Assembly (NCBI GenBank): GCA_026395515.1
Contig: JAPLYN010000002.1
Span: 1-64,000, forward strand
DNA length: 64,000 nt
Direction: 5' to 3'
DNA from: Candidatus Peregrinibacteria bacterium
GTDB lineage: Bacteria > Patescibacteriota > Gracilibacteria > UBA1369 > LOWO2-01-FULL-3
The position numbers were made by a program, and so were the translations under genes. This document shows, one piece after another, positions 34,998-43,518 of the stretch. The notes under the pieces were generated by a model. That model was not told the origin of the DNA. It searched no databases and worked only from the letters and a program-made list of their open reading frames with translations. Each line of letters starts with the position of its first letter. Position 1 is the stretch's first letter.

Positions 34998-37532
34998 ATG
35001 CTCGAAAAAATAAATAAAAGCTTATTGGATTTTGCACGAGAAGATGTGCAGGATATTTTGAAGGAGTTTCAGACTAAGCATGAAGGTCTTACTAATCAAG
35101 AAGTTGGTGATCGTTTGCAGAAATTTGGAAAGAATATTTTGGTTGAAGAAGTAAAGTCACATTGGTTATTAAAATATTTTTGTGAGTTTAAAAATCCATT
35201 AATTATAATTCTTCTTTTTGCAGCGGTATTCTCTTTTGCTGTTGGAGAAGAAATTGATGCAGGAATCGTAGGTGGCATAGTTCTATTCAGTACTCTTTTG
35301 AATTTCTTCCAGGAATTTAAAGCTAATAAAGCGGCAGAGAAACTCGAAGAAAGATTGCAGACGAAAGTAGCGGTTATTAGAAATGGACAAGAGGTGGAAG
35401 TTAATTTCAAAAAAATTGTGCCGGGAGATATTCTGATTCTAAATGCAGGAGATCTAATTCCAGCAGATGCTAGAGTAATTGAATCAAAAGACTTCTTCGT
35501 GAATCAATCATCTTTAACAGGAGAATCTTATCCAACTGAGAAAACTACAGAGGCTTTAACTGGTGCAGCGATGTCTTTGGGTGAATTGAAAAACGTTGTT
35601 TTTTCAGGAAGTAATGTAATTTCCGGATCAGTAAAGGCGGTAATTCTAAAAACTGGTAAAGATACTGAATTTGGAAAAATTGCCAAGGACCTTCAGGGAG
35701 CAGATATCGATAGTGAATTCGTCAGAGGCGTGAATAAATTCAGTCTTTTCATCCTAAAGATAACGGTGATTTTTGTAATTTTCATTTTCTTCTTTAATTC
35801 ATATTTCAAGAATGGTGGGATTTTCGAATCTTTCATGTTTGCGATTGCTGTGGCGGTGGGACTGACTCCGGAGCTATTGCCAATGATCCTTTCTGTAACT
35901 ATGGGAAATGGATCAATTAAAATGGCGGAGAAAGGTGTTATTGTGAAAAAACTTTCAGCAATTCCAAATTTTGGAAGCATGGATATTTTGTGTACAGACA
36001 AAACTGGAACTCTCACCGAGGACCACATTGAGCTAGTGAAATACGTGGATGTAGAAGGGAAAGATGACGAGAGTGTACTCCTCGCTGCTTACTTAAATAG
36101 CGCTTATCAGACAGGCATTAAGAGTCCGATGGATGATGCTGTTTTAAGACATGAAAAAATTGAAATCAAAGATTACAAAAAAATTGATGAAGTTCCTTTC
36201 GATTTCGTGAGAAAGAAAATGAGTGTGGTAGTGGAAAAAGATGGAGTGCGTTTTATGATTACAAAAGGCGCACCGGAAGAAGTTCTCAAATCTTCTACCA
36301 TTGAATCTGTTCATCATTCAAAAATCTTGAAAATTTATGAAGAACTAAGCGCTCAAGGATATAGAGTGCTCTCAATAGCCCGAAAAGAAGTGCACAAAGA
36401 CCGTGAAGTTTATGAAGTTGATGAAGAGAAGGAAATGACTTTGCTAGGATATATTGCTTTCTTTGATCCGGCTAAAAAAGAGGCTAAAGAAACAATTAGA
36501 GAAATAAATAAAAAGGGTGTGGAGATCAAAATTATCACTGGCGATAACGAATTAGTTACAAAGAAAATTTGTCAGGAATTGGATGTGGTAGTGAAAGGTG
36601 TGATGCTGGGACAAGACATTGATGCTATGACGGATGATGCGCTGAGAGTAATGGTAGAAAAAACTACTGTTTTTGCGAGATTCTCTCCTGATGAGAAGAA
36701 TAGAATTATTCTCGCTCTAAAGGCTAATGGTCATGTAGTGGGATATATGGGTGATGGAATTAATGACGCGCCTTCTCTGAAAACTGCGGACGTGGGCATC
36801 TCTGTAGAAAATGCTGTAGATGTGGCGAAAGAATCGGCGGAAATAATTTTGACTCACAAGAGTTTGAAGGAGTTGCTGGATGGAATAATTGAAGGAAGAA
36901 AAACTTTTGCGAACTCGATGAAGTATTTAATGATGGGAATTAGTTCCAACTTTGGAAATATGTTTAGTGTGTTGGGAGCGGTGGTAATTTTGCCTTTTTT
37001 GCCGATGTTACCTACTCAAATTTTGCTAAATAATTTATTGTACGATATTTCTCAGATTGCTATTCCAAAAGATAATGTAGATGAGGAATACATTGCTCTG
37101 CCAAAGAGATGGGACATGAAATTCATTAAGAAATTCATGATTGTTTTTGGACTTATCAGTTCAATATATGACTTTGCAACTTTTGGATTCTTGTACTTCA
37201 TGTTGCACTCAAATGAAGCAGTCTTTAGGACGGGATGGTTTTTGGAATCAATGGCTACACAGGTATTAATTATTCACTTCATCAGAACAAGAAAACTTCC
37301 ATTTATCCAGAGCACAGCACATCCTTTATTGATTGCTACGACTTTGGGAATTGTTGTAATTGCTTGGGTATTACCGTTTACTCCTTTGGCTAATATCCTA
37401 GGATTTGCACCATTGAGCCCATATATTTTACTTGGACTCGCGGCAATAGTTACGGCTTATTTAATTACAGTAGAAATTGCGAAAAGATTTTTCTACTCAT
37501 CTAGCACTACTAAATTGGCTGCTGAGGGATGA
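34998..37532 (+). CDS. P-type cation ATPase, Mg-transporting (MgtA-like, P3B)
   Basis: 844 aa. Phosphorylation motif DKTGTLT (Asp about 334) in the context LSAIPNFGSMDILCTDKTGTLTED, which matches MgtA/MgtB. Also present: the TGES-like LTGESYPTEK, the nucleotide-binding KGAPEEV and the hinge GDGINDAPSLKTADVGI. About ten membrane helices are distributed as in P3B ATPases, with the N-terminal KIGxNxL-like region. Likely imports Mg2+. The stop overlaps the converging znuB gene by 36 bp. Confidence 0.9.
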   Translation: MLEKINKSLLDFAREDVQDILKEFQTKHEGLTNQEVGDRLQKFGKNILVEEVKSHWLLKYFCEFKNPLIIILLFAAVFSFAVGEEIDAGIVGGIVLFSTLLNFFQEFKANKAAEKLEERLQTKVAVIRNGQEVEVNFKKIVPGDILILNAGDLIPADARVIESKDFFVNQSSLTGESYPTEKTTEALTGAAMSLGELKNVVFSGSNVISGSVKAVILKTGKDTEFGKIAKDLQGADIDSEFVRGVNKFSLFILKITVIFVIFIFFFNSYFKNGGIFESFMFAIAVAVGLTPELLPMILSVTMGNGSIKMAEKGVIVKKLSAIPNFGSMDILCTDKTGTLTEDHIELVKYVDVEGKDDESVLLAAYLNSAYQTGIKSPMDDAVLRHEKIEIKDYKKIDEVPFDFVRKKMSVVVEKDGVRFMITKGAPEEVLKSSTIESVHHSKILKIYEELSAQGYRVLSIARKEVHKDREVYEVDEEKEMTLLGYIAFFDPAKKEAKETIREINKKGVEIKIITGDNELVTKKICQELDVVVKGVMLGQDIDAMTDDALRVMVEKTTVFARFSPDEKNRIILALKANGHVVGYMGDGINDAPSLKTADVGISVENAVDVAKESAEIILTHKSLKELLDGIIEGRKTFANSMKYLMMGISSNFGNMFSVLGAVVILPFLPMLPTQILLNNLLYDISQIAIPKDNVDEEYIALPKRWDMKFIKKFMIVFGLISSIYDFATFGFLYFMLHSNEAVFRTGWFLESMATQVLIIHFIRTRKLPFIQSTAHPLLIATTLGIVVIAWVLPFTPLANILGFAPLSPYILLGLAAIVTAYLITVEIAKRFFYSSSTTKLAAEG

Positions 37533-38306
37533 AACAAAGAAAATCAAGATGGCAATGAGTGTAATTGTTCCTCCACTGGCCCATCCAAGATAGTAAGCTC
37601 CAAAGAGACCGGAGATGACCGAGAAGATAGAAATAATCACGGAGATTATTAATGTTTTCAAAAAACTTTTTTTAAATTGCATCGCTGCGAGTACTGGAAT
37701 TACCATCAAAGCACCAACTAGTAGTATTCCAACTATTCTCATTGAGAGTGAAACAATAATTGCTGCCAATACAACTAATATCTGATTGAGACGGCGAACT
37801 GGCAGACCGCTCACGATTGCTAATTCTTCATCTAGAGAAATGGCAAAAAGTTGGCGATAGATCAAAATTATCGTAAAGAGAACTACAAATCCTAAAACTA
37901 AAATAAGTACCAAATCAGTAGGAGTAACAGTAGCAATGCTTCCAAAAAGAACACTAGAGAGATTCAAATTTATTCCTTTGGAGGCGCTGATCAATACTGA
38001 AGCAAGTGCGAGACCTCCTGATAAAAAGATAGCGAGGCCGGCTTCCCCTAGAACCTTACCAGAGCTGCGTAATTTCTCCACAGTGAGTGCAGTGGTAATG
38101 GACAAGACAAGTGCGGCCAAGACTGGTTGCAGGCCTAATAGAAATGCTCCAGCAACACCAGCTAGTGACACATGCGCCAAAGTATCGGCCATGAAGGAAT
38201 ATCTGCGAGTTACAAGAAATATTCCAACTAGTGGCGCAATGACAGCTATTGCGAGACCGGCCACAAAAGCTCTGACCATGAAATCGTAATTAAATATTTC
38301 AAGCAT
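37497..38306 (-). CDS. znuB: Zinc/manganese ABC transporter permease
   Basis: 269 aa with about eight or nine membrane helices; family ABC-3 (ZnuB/MntB). Begins MLEIFNYDFMVRAFVAGLAIAVIAPLVGIFLVTRRYSFMADTLAHVSLAGVA, typical of this family. It overlaps the ATPase gene by 8 bp and is last in the zur-znuA-znuC-znuB operon. Zinc versus manganese specificity cannot be read from the permease alone. Confidence 0.92.
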   Translation of the reverse strand: MLEIFNYDFMVRAFVAGLAIAVIAPLVGIFLVTRRYSFMADTLAHVSLAGVAGAFLLGLQPVLAALVLSITTALTVEKLRSSGKVLGEAGLAIFLSGGLALASVLISASKGINLNLSSVLFGSIATVTPTDLVLILVLGFVVLFTIILIYRQLFAISLDEELAIVSGLPVRRLNQILVVLAAIIVSLSMRIVGILLVGALMVIPVLAAMQFKKSFLKTLIISVIISIFSVISGLFGAYYLGWASGGTITLIAILIFFVSSLSSQFSSAR

Positions 38307-39069
38307 GGTCGTGGTGGTGATGAATAATTGTCTTATCAGAGCCGTAAAGAGCTTTCAAAATTTCTTCGCTGTTGTGTTTCATATCATCGTGTTTGCAGGT
38401 GGAAACCAATTCCCTATTCAAACAAAGAACGGAATCTACTTCTTTAGCAACTGCTTCAATATCATGAGAAACAATAATGATTGTCATCTCATGCCATTGG
38501 TTTAGATCTTTTAAAAGTGAGTAAAAATTCTTTGTAGCTTTAATATCTACGCCGGTTGTTGGCTCATCGAGAATTAGGATGGATGGCTCGGAAGCGAGAG
38601 CTCTGGCAATAAAGACGCGCTGTTTTTCTCCTCCTGATAAATTATCGATTGAACGATTACGAAATTTTTCAACGTCAGTATCGAGCATGGCGGTTTCGAT
38701 GGCTTTGAGATCAGATTTTTTGAAGTGTCCACCAATTCCTATATTACTTAGCCTTCCGCTCGTTACTACTTCTTCCACGGTTGCAGGACATTGAATATTC
38801 GCCTGCACAATGCGCTGAGGCACATAGCCAATTTTTCCCTTACGGCGAGCTTTTTCAGGAGTGAGTCCATGAATACGCACTTTACCTTTTTGAGGAGAAG
38901 TGAGCCCAGTAATTAACTTCAAAAGTGTAGTTTTACCTCCGCCGTTTGGTCCGATAAGACCTACATACTCCCCTGCTTTTATTTCAAAAGAAACATTATC
39001 CAAAACTTTATTGTCTTGGTAAGTGTAAGAAATTGATTCTACTTTTATGGCGATGTCTTTTATTTGCAT
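38299..39069 (-). CDS. znuC: Zinc/manganese ABC transporter ATP-binding protein
   Basis: 256 aa ABC ATPase. Walker A GPNGGGKTTLL, signature LSGGEKQRV, Walker B SILILDEPTTGVD, switch His in IIVSHD. The C-terminus ends in a His-rich tail (IIHHHHDHA) that could bind zinc and sense metal. It overlaps znuA by 10 bp and znuB by 8 bp. Confidence 0.94.
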   Translation of the reverse strand: MQIKDIAIKVESISYTYQDNKVLDNVSFEIKAGEYVGLIGPNGGGKTTLLKLITGLTSPQKGKVRIHGLTPEKARRKGKIGYVPQRIVQANIQCPATVEEVVTSGRLSNIGIGGHFKKSDLKAIETAMLDTDVEKFRNRSIDNLSGGEKQRVFIARALASEPSILILDEPTTGVDIKATKNFYSLLKDLNQWHEMTIIIVSHDIEAVAKEVDSVLCLNRELVSTCKHDDMKHNSEEILKALYGSDKTIIHHHHDHA

Positions 39070-39938
39070 TGCAAAGCTATACGTAAATTTTTGAGATTTT
39101 CTTGCATTAGAATCAGGTAGTCTTTGCCGAGTTTGGCTTCATCTTGAGTTACTCCTTCAATTGGATTTAATACGAGAGATTTCGCGCCAATTTCCTTAGC
39201 AATTGTATCTGATAATTTAGGACTTACTAAAGTCTCAAAGAATATATATTTAATGTTATTTTTCTTAGCGAGATCAGAGAGATCAGCCAGACTCTTTGGA
39301 GATGGTTCCTCATCAGGAGAAATTCCGGCAATTGGCATGCTACCAAAATTATATTGCTCAGACATGTAGTTGAAAGCGTCGTGAGAAGTGATGATTTTTC
39401 TAAGTTGGCATTCTTTTAGACCATCTTTGAATTCTTGATCGAGTCCTTTGAGGTCATTAATGAGACCGGCGGCGTTTAGCTTATATTTATCAGTGTTAAT
39501 TGGATCGGCCTGAATAAAAGCATCGCGAACCACTTCTACTTCACTTACAAAATTTATTGGGTTTAACCATACGTGAGGATCTTGACCATTTATTTGAATT
39601 TTATCGGTCGCTTTCACGGTGAGAATATTCTTTAAATTCTTGGATGCATTGTCCGCCCAGCTATCTATACCGTATCCACTCATAATGAATACTTTTGAAT
39701 CACTGATTGCTGCAAGATCTTGAGGAGTAGGTTCGTAATCATGAGGTTCCACTCCACCAGGAGTAATTTGAGTCACTTTCACGAGCTTTCCTCCAACTTT
39801 CTGGGCAACAAAAGCTAGTGGATAAAAACTTGCCGTAACCTTCATTGGCTCAGGCTTCTTATTATCTAGCTGTTGAATTTTGCCAGATGAGCATCCGGTT
39901 AATGTAATGAGTAGTATTGCGGCGATAAATTTCTTCAT
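39060..39938 (-). CDS. znuA: Metal-binding lipoprotein of ABC transporter (ZnuA/MntC type)
   Basis: 292 aa. Lipobox ITLTGCSSG (Cys16). Cluster A-1 metal ligands are visible: His in GGVEPHDYEPT, His in QDPHVWLNP, His in IITSHDAFNYM and an acidic ligand in ISPDEEPSPKSL. It lacks the long His-rich loop of many zinc-specific ZnuA proteins, so manganese is possible, but the Zur-like regulator in the operon favours zinc. Confidence 0.9.
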   Translation of the reverse strand: MKKFIAAILLITLTGCSSGKIQQLDNKKPEPMKVTASFYPLAFVAQKVGGKLVKVTQITPGGVEPHDYEPTPQDLAAISDSKVFIMSGYGIDSWADNASKNLKNILTVKATDKIQINGQDPHVWLNPINFVSEVEVVRDAFIQADPINTDKYKLNAAGLINDLKGLDQEFKDGLKECQLRKIITSHDAFNYMSEQYNFGSMPIAGISPDEEPSPKSLADLSDLAKKNNIKYIFFETLVSPKLSDTIAKEIGAKSLVLNPIEGVTQDEAKLGKDYLILMQENLKNLRIALQCK

Positions 39939-39946
39939 AATTTTTT

Positions 39947-40381
39947 TTATTTATTACAAGATGCGCATTTACCTAAGAATTCAAAGTAATGATTTTGAAT
40001 TTCAAAACTAGGATTTTTGGCGCGAATAGATTTAATAAAATCAGTGTCATCCAGATGAATCTCCTCTACTTTGTGGCACTTTTCACAAACTAATTGATGA
40101 TGACAATGCTGCTCTTTTTTACATTCAAAATCCTTACAGCAGAGATATCCGTTTTGCTCTTTTATGAAATGAATAAGTCCGAGTTTTTGAAAAGCTTCAA
40201 GAATGCGATAAACCGTAGAGGTATCGATGGAGGCTTTCATTTTCTTAGATTCTGCTGCTATCTCATAGGCGTTCAAACTCTTCTTTGACTTGGAGAGAAT
40301 ATCAAGAACGCAGCAACGAGAGCTGGTGATCTTGAAGCCGTTTTCTTTGAGTTTACTGATTGAATGTTCCCTGAAATCCAT
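39947..40381 (-). CDS. zur: Fur-family regulator (Zur-like)
   Basis: 144 aa. N-terminal winged helix (SKLKENGFKITSSRCCVLDIL), the Fur-family metal site QHCHHQLVCEKCHKVEEI and a second C-terminal CxxC pair (GKCASCNK) for structural zinc. First gene of the metal-uptake operon and, given the palindrome over its promoter, probably autoregulated. Zur is preferred over Fur or PerR because it controls a ZnuABC-type transporter. Confidence 0.88.
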   Translation of the reverse strand: MDFREHSISKLKENGFKITSSRCCVLDILSKSKKSLNAYEIAAESKKMKASIDTSTVYRILEAFQKLGLIHFIKEQNGYLCCKDFECKKEQHCHHQLVCEKCHKVEEIHLDDTDFIKSIRAKNPSFEIQNHYFEFLGKCASCNK

Positions 40382-40384
40382 AAC

Positions 40385-40397
40385 GCAATACTATTGC
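40385..40397 (-). promoter_or_regulatory. Zur-box-like operator over the zur promoter
   Basis: Perfect 6-1-6 palindrome GCAATA-C-TATTGC, 4-16 bp before the zur ATG. On the minus strand TTGCTT, 16 bp, TAGTAT forms the promoter, so the palindrome covers the -10 box. The -10 ends about 7 bp from ATG, so the transcript is probably leaderless. Confidence 0.65.
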
Positions 40398-40422
40398 ATT
40401 TAGAATTAAAAGCAAGAGAATG

Positions 40423-41310
40423 TTACTTTTTAGTAATCTTGGAAGAAAAATAAGCGCCTATTACTATTACTAAAACTCCAATGATTTGGAAATTATTTGG
40501 AATCTCTTTATAAAAAAGGACTAAGAATATTAAACTAAAAATTGGATAAGTCATGAGGAGAAAAACTGCTTTAGAGATGGGCAATTTCTTCAAACCTTTA
40601 TACCAAAGAGTATTCACTAACCCTAAAAATAAAATTCCGTTCAAGGCTACATAAGGCCAAAAACCAACTAGTGACGTAATCATCTTACTCGAATCTTCAA
40701 AAATAAAACTCATTAGGAGCAGGAATATTCCACTAAACAAATAGCGAAGAGCTAATAAATTTTCTGGAGAAATATGTTCGAGAGCTTTTTTTCCAAAATG
40801 ATTTCCAAAAGGTAGAAAGATCGTACAAATTATCACTATGAAATCGCCAAGATTCAGCTCTCCTCCTTTAAATAAAATTATTAATGCTCCGCTTAATACA
40901 AAAACTCCTCCCAATATTTTATTCAAAGTAGTTTTTTCTCCAAAGAAAGGGGTAATTAAAATCGTAAAAATAATCTCTGAAAGCATTAGAGCAGAGGTGT
41001 TTATTCCACTGGTCAATTTTGAACCTATAAACATCAATCCATAAGAAAGTGTTGAGGTGAAAATCGCTACGCCTATAGCCCAAGGTAGGGCTTTGCGATT
41101 AAAAATATTATGAAAATCTTTCTTTAGAAGGCTGAGTACGAGCGCCGTAAAGCCTCCAACTATGATTGAGGTCGCTCCAAAAAATAAAGGCTGAAAATGC
41201 TGAGATCCTTTATTAACAAGAATTGGGAACATTCCCCAAAAGACTGCAACAATCAAGATCGTAATTGTGCCGATAGTTTCCTGACTTCTTGGTTTAGAGA
41301 AAAAGGCCAT
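40423..41310 (-). CDS. EamA/DMT-superfamily transporter
   Basis: 295 aa from ATG 41310 (MAFFSKPRSQETIG), with ten predicted membrane helices in two EamA repeats. A longer frame from 41412 would read through the promoter (TATACT on the minus strand near 41319) and is rejected. DMT-family proteins export metabolites or amino acids; substrate unknown. This is the last host gene before the integrated element. Confidence 0.87.
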   Translation of the reverse strand: MAFFSKPRSQETIGTITILIVAVFWGMFPILVNKGSQHFQPLFFGATSIIVGGFTALVLSLLKKDFHNIFNRKALPWAIGVAIFTSTLSYGLMFIGSKLTSGINTSALMLSEIIFTILITPFFGEKTTLNKILGGVFVLSGALIILFKGGELNLGDFIVIICTIFLPFGNHFGKKALEHISPENLLALRYLFSGIFLLLMSFIFEDSSKMITSLVGFWPYVALNGILFLGLVNTLWYKGLKKLPISKAVFLLMTYPIFSLIFLVLFYKEIPNNFQIIGVLVIVIGAYFSSKITKK

Positions 41311-41514
41311 ATGGGGACAGTATAGCATAGAAGAGATGGTGCTCCATCGTAGAGGATGTTCGGACTGGATTTGAAGGCATGCAAAGTGTGAAGTGGCCAG
41401 AAATGTCGTCACTGGCGCCGTGAGTGTTCGCCAACTAATTCAAACAGCACATATGTAGTGTGAAAATAAATTGAAGATATTTTTGAAATCGTACAAGTCG
41501 AAGTACATGACGTG

Positions 41515-41543
41515 TTGACTAAAGAAATGGTATTGTGATAAAT
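41515..41543 (+). promoter_or_regulatory. Promoter of small RNA at element left end
   Basis: TTGACT at 41515-41520, 17 bp, ATAAAT at 41538-41543. Confidence 0.4.
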
Positions 41544-41549
41544 AGAAGG

Positions 41550-41634
41550 ACCTATGAGTGGTTAATTCTCTCAACTCACCACCTCACCTCACATTGTTTT
41601 TGAAGCCTTGATTAAATATTAATCAGGGCTTTTT
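41550..41634 (+). ncRNA. Candidate 85-nt small RNA
   Basis: Starts about 7 bp after the promoter at 41515-41543, contains the left arm of a 31-bp inverted repeat and ends at a strong terminator (41604-41634). Its 3' part is antisense to the end of the 53-aa gene on the minus strand, so it could regulate that gene. No reading frame longer than a few codons. Confidence 0.45.
41604..41634 (+). terminator. Rho-independent terminator of small RNA
   Basis: AGCC-T-TGATTAA pairs with TTAATCA-G-GGCT (12 bp with one wobble), 3-nt loop, then T run to 41634. It overlaps the stop codon of the opposite-strand 53-aa gene. Confidence 0.75.
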
Positions 41635-41773
41635 CCCGTACAACTACCACCTGTATTTCTACCGATAGTTTTGTACTAACAACGGGCCTTCCATCTTGGT
41701 AATGCGTAACAAGATCGTAACCTTGCTGCATTCTTTCAACGAAAGGTCTCAGAGCTTCTTCTCTCATTAGCAT
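41612..41773 (-). CDS. Small protein (53 aa) of unknown function
   Basis: MLMREEALRPFVERMQQG at the N-terminus, then DLVTHYQDGRPVVSTKLSV and a Val-rich strand. Start 41773 is chosen because a consensus promoter lies just upstream (41792-41820) with a dyad in its spacer; a longer frame from 41812 would overlap that promoter. Charged, probably alpha/beta, no membrane helix. Size and apparent autoregulatory operator suggest a small regulator or antitoxin-like protein, but no family was recognised. Confidence 0.5.
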   Translation of the reverse strand: MLMREEALRPFVERMQQGYDLVTHYQDGRPVVSTKLSVEIQVVVVREKALINI

Positions 41774-41791
41774 GAGCGTAGAAGTTAAGAT

Positions 41792-41820
41792 ATAAAATGT
41801 CCTTACGGACAAGTTGTCAA
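41792..41820 (-). promoter_or_regulatory. Promoter with operator-like dyad for the 53-aa gene
   Basis: Minus strand TTGACA (41820-41815), 17 bp, TTTTAT (41797-41792). The spacer contains the dyad TGTCC-TTAC-GGACA (41798-41811), well placed for a repressor. The start point is about 12 nt before ATG 41773. Confidence 0.6.
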
Positions 41821-41909
41821 TCCGGTTAGGCTGTACATTTTACCCTGAGAGGTGAGGTTGTGACTTAAGAGAACTAATTGTTAATGAGCTAAAAAAGACT
41901 ATATCTCAC

Positions 41910-41968
41910 AGACCTAGGAGAGAAGTTTCCTCCTCTTTGGAAGAGTATTGCTACCCCTCCTATGGTCT
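41910..41968. repeat. Hairpin in gene-free stretch 41878-42107
   Basis: AGACC-TAGGAG (41910-41920) pairs with CTCCTA-T-GGTCT (41957-41968), one bulged base, with inner AGAG/CTCT pairing. The rest of this stretch shows T-rich runs but no recognised gene or terminator. Confidence 0.5.
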
Positions 41969-42107
41969 ATGACATACAGCCTTTTTCTCTTAGTTTCCTA
42001 ATTTTTTAAGCTCTGCTAACCATATTTTAGATCTGTGGAACAGTTATTTTGACTTGTTCAGGTCTCTGAGTATTTTTTATCACCAGTCCAAATTTAAATC
42101 AAGGGAA

Positions 42108-43268
42108 TTAAGTGTTGATTGCCCCAAAAAGATGCACAATCGCAATTATATCTAAAACAAATAGGAAAATAGCACTGATATAAACATTGACCATTGCTCT
42201 ATTAACTGTCTTTTGTGCCTCCTTCATCTCCTCCATTTCACTCTTCGTTGGTTCATTATTTAATAATTTTCTTATGCGTTTAAATTCCGCATCTATAAAG
42301 AAAATATTTCTTGTGTTAGTTTTGCCTTGTGACATCAAAAACCCTTGTAAATTGGAGTAAATCAAAATAAGGATTGAGACGGCAATTACCTGAAAACTTT
42401 CGTACACCTTACTGTAAATTGCTAATACAAACCAAATTGAAATCAGGTTGGCAATAATGGTCCAAACATACCCTAACCAATGCCAATAACTCTTCTTTTT
42501 AGTTTCTTTGTTATCAACGTTGGAATTTTTTGCTTTTTCGTTTAACAACTCATCTATATGTTCGAGAATAAATGGGCTTTTCCTGAATTCATATTCCGAC
42601 ATGCCGATGTATGTTGGAGAATCTTCATTGAATAGAGATTTTTTTAGCTTTTCTACGTACTCTTCTTTTTTCCCGTATTTAGATGCTTTTCTTTGTTCTT
42701 CGGTCAATTCCCAGTATTCTTTTATTTCTTCTTTTTCTGTCTCTGTATCGGGATACCATATCCATGCCCCCTCCTCACCTCTATGAACCTGCAAACCTTT
42801 GGCGTCCTCTTTAACTAACTCTTCTACTTTAGCAACGCCTGCTTTTAGTCTTTGCTCCGCCTTCCTGAGAAATCTTCTGTATTCACTTTTTGAAATAATC
42901 TCTGGATGTTTAGATAAAATAAAAAATATTTCCGTATAACCTCCTGCAATGTGCATCTTATGCCACTCAAGTTCTTTTTCTAAATCTTTAGTAATTGGTC
43001 CAACAATTACACCATCTCTGACTGTATATTGTCGGCGTGGTTCTTCTAAATGAGGTTCTGAAGAAGATTCTAACAATCTGATAGATACTTCTATCGGATC
43101 AGTAGAAATTTTATACTGATATGTCTGATGGTTCCACCAAGCATCATCTTTAATACTTCCCTCTACTTCAAATTCTTTTCTGTCAGGGAAAAAATCAATT
43201 GTTGTAACATCATATTGATCATCAATAACAATCTGATTGTCTTCATCTATAACTTCTATTTTTCTCAT
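42108..43268 (-). CDS. Membrane protein of unknown function
   Basis: 386 aa. A long hydrophilic N-terminal region (about 1-255) rich in Glu, Lys and Tyr (for example YWELTEEQRKASKYGKKEEYVEKL) precedes two hydrophobic stretches forming two or three helices at about 265-310 (WTIIANLISIWFVLAIY, FQVIAVSILILIYSNL) and one at the C-terminus (VYISAIFLFVLDIIAIVHLF). No family recognised. Last gene of the leftward five-gene membrane operon, 10 bp after the preceding gene. Confidence 0.7.
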   Translation of the reverse strand: MRKIEVIDEDNQIVIDDQYDVTTIDFFPDRKEFEVEGSIKDDAWWNHQTYQYKISTDPIEVSIRLLESSSEPHLEEPRRQYTVRDGVIVGPITKDLEKELEWHKMHIAGGYTEIFFILSKHPEIISKSEYRRFLRKAEQRLKAGVAKVEELVKEDAKGLQVHRGEEGAWIWYPDTETEKEEIKEYWELTEEQRKASKYGKKEEYVEKLKKSLFNEDSPTYIGMSEYEFRKSPFILEHIDELLNEKAKNSNVDNKETKKKSYWHWLGYVWTIIANLISIWFVLAIYSKVYESFQVIAVSILILIYSNLQGFLMSQGKTNTRNIFFIDAEFKRIRKLLNNEPTKSEMEEMKEAQKTVNRAMVNVYISAIFLFVLDIIAIVHLFGAINT

Positions 43269-43278
43269 AAAAATTTTG

Positions 43279-43506
43279 TTATATAAGTTGTATATAGACT
43301 ATAATGGCAAATAAAATCAGCATTATCGTTACACAACCAAATGTGGTTCTGTGATAAATTCTGTTATAAAGAGCCTTTTTAGGGTTTGTGAACCATCCGA
43401 ATCCTCGCGGAGCCTTAACCCCGAGCGAATGTCTAATAACCCTCCTAATTGAGGTTCTAGCGGCAATTCTCTTTCTCAATGATGGCCTTCTAATGCCAAA
43501 TTTCAT
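43279..43506 (-). CDS. Small basic protein with C-terminal membrane anchor
   Basis: 75 aa: a very basic N-terminus (MKFGIRRPSLRKRIAARTS, then IRRVIRHSLGVKAPRGFGW), a motif TNPKKALYNRIYHRTT and one C-terminal hydrophobic helix (VTIMLILFAIIVYIQLI). The NPKKAxYNxxYxxTT pattern resembles small basic proteins found on mobile elements of Firmicutes and Patescibacteria (memory of the pattern, not a database match). The basic part could bind nucleic acid or acidic lipid at the membrane. Confidence 0.65.
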   Translation of the reverse strand: MKFGIRRPSLRKRIAARTSIRRVIRHSLGVKAPRGFGWFTNPKKALYNRIYHRTTFGCVTIMLILFAIIVYIQLI

Positions 43507-43518
43507 GGGTGCTAATCT

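Larger units (their letters stand above)
41562..41877. repeat. 316-bp unit bounded by 31-bp inverted repeats
   Basis: 41562-41592 and the reverse complement of 41847-41877 match at 26 of 31 positions, including the shared ACCTCACCTC block. Between them lie a convergent small RNA and a promoter-driven 53-aa gene. It looks like a self-contained module or miniature mobile unit. Confidence 0.7.

Noticed and set aside
41338-41412. Degenerate second tRNA at the element's left end
   Set aside because: TGGTGC and TCGGACTG resemble tRNA-Phe 3' parts but the spacing differs and no stem can be formed; kept only as an att hypothesis.
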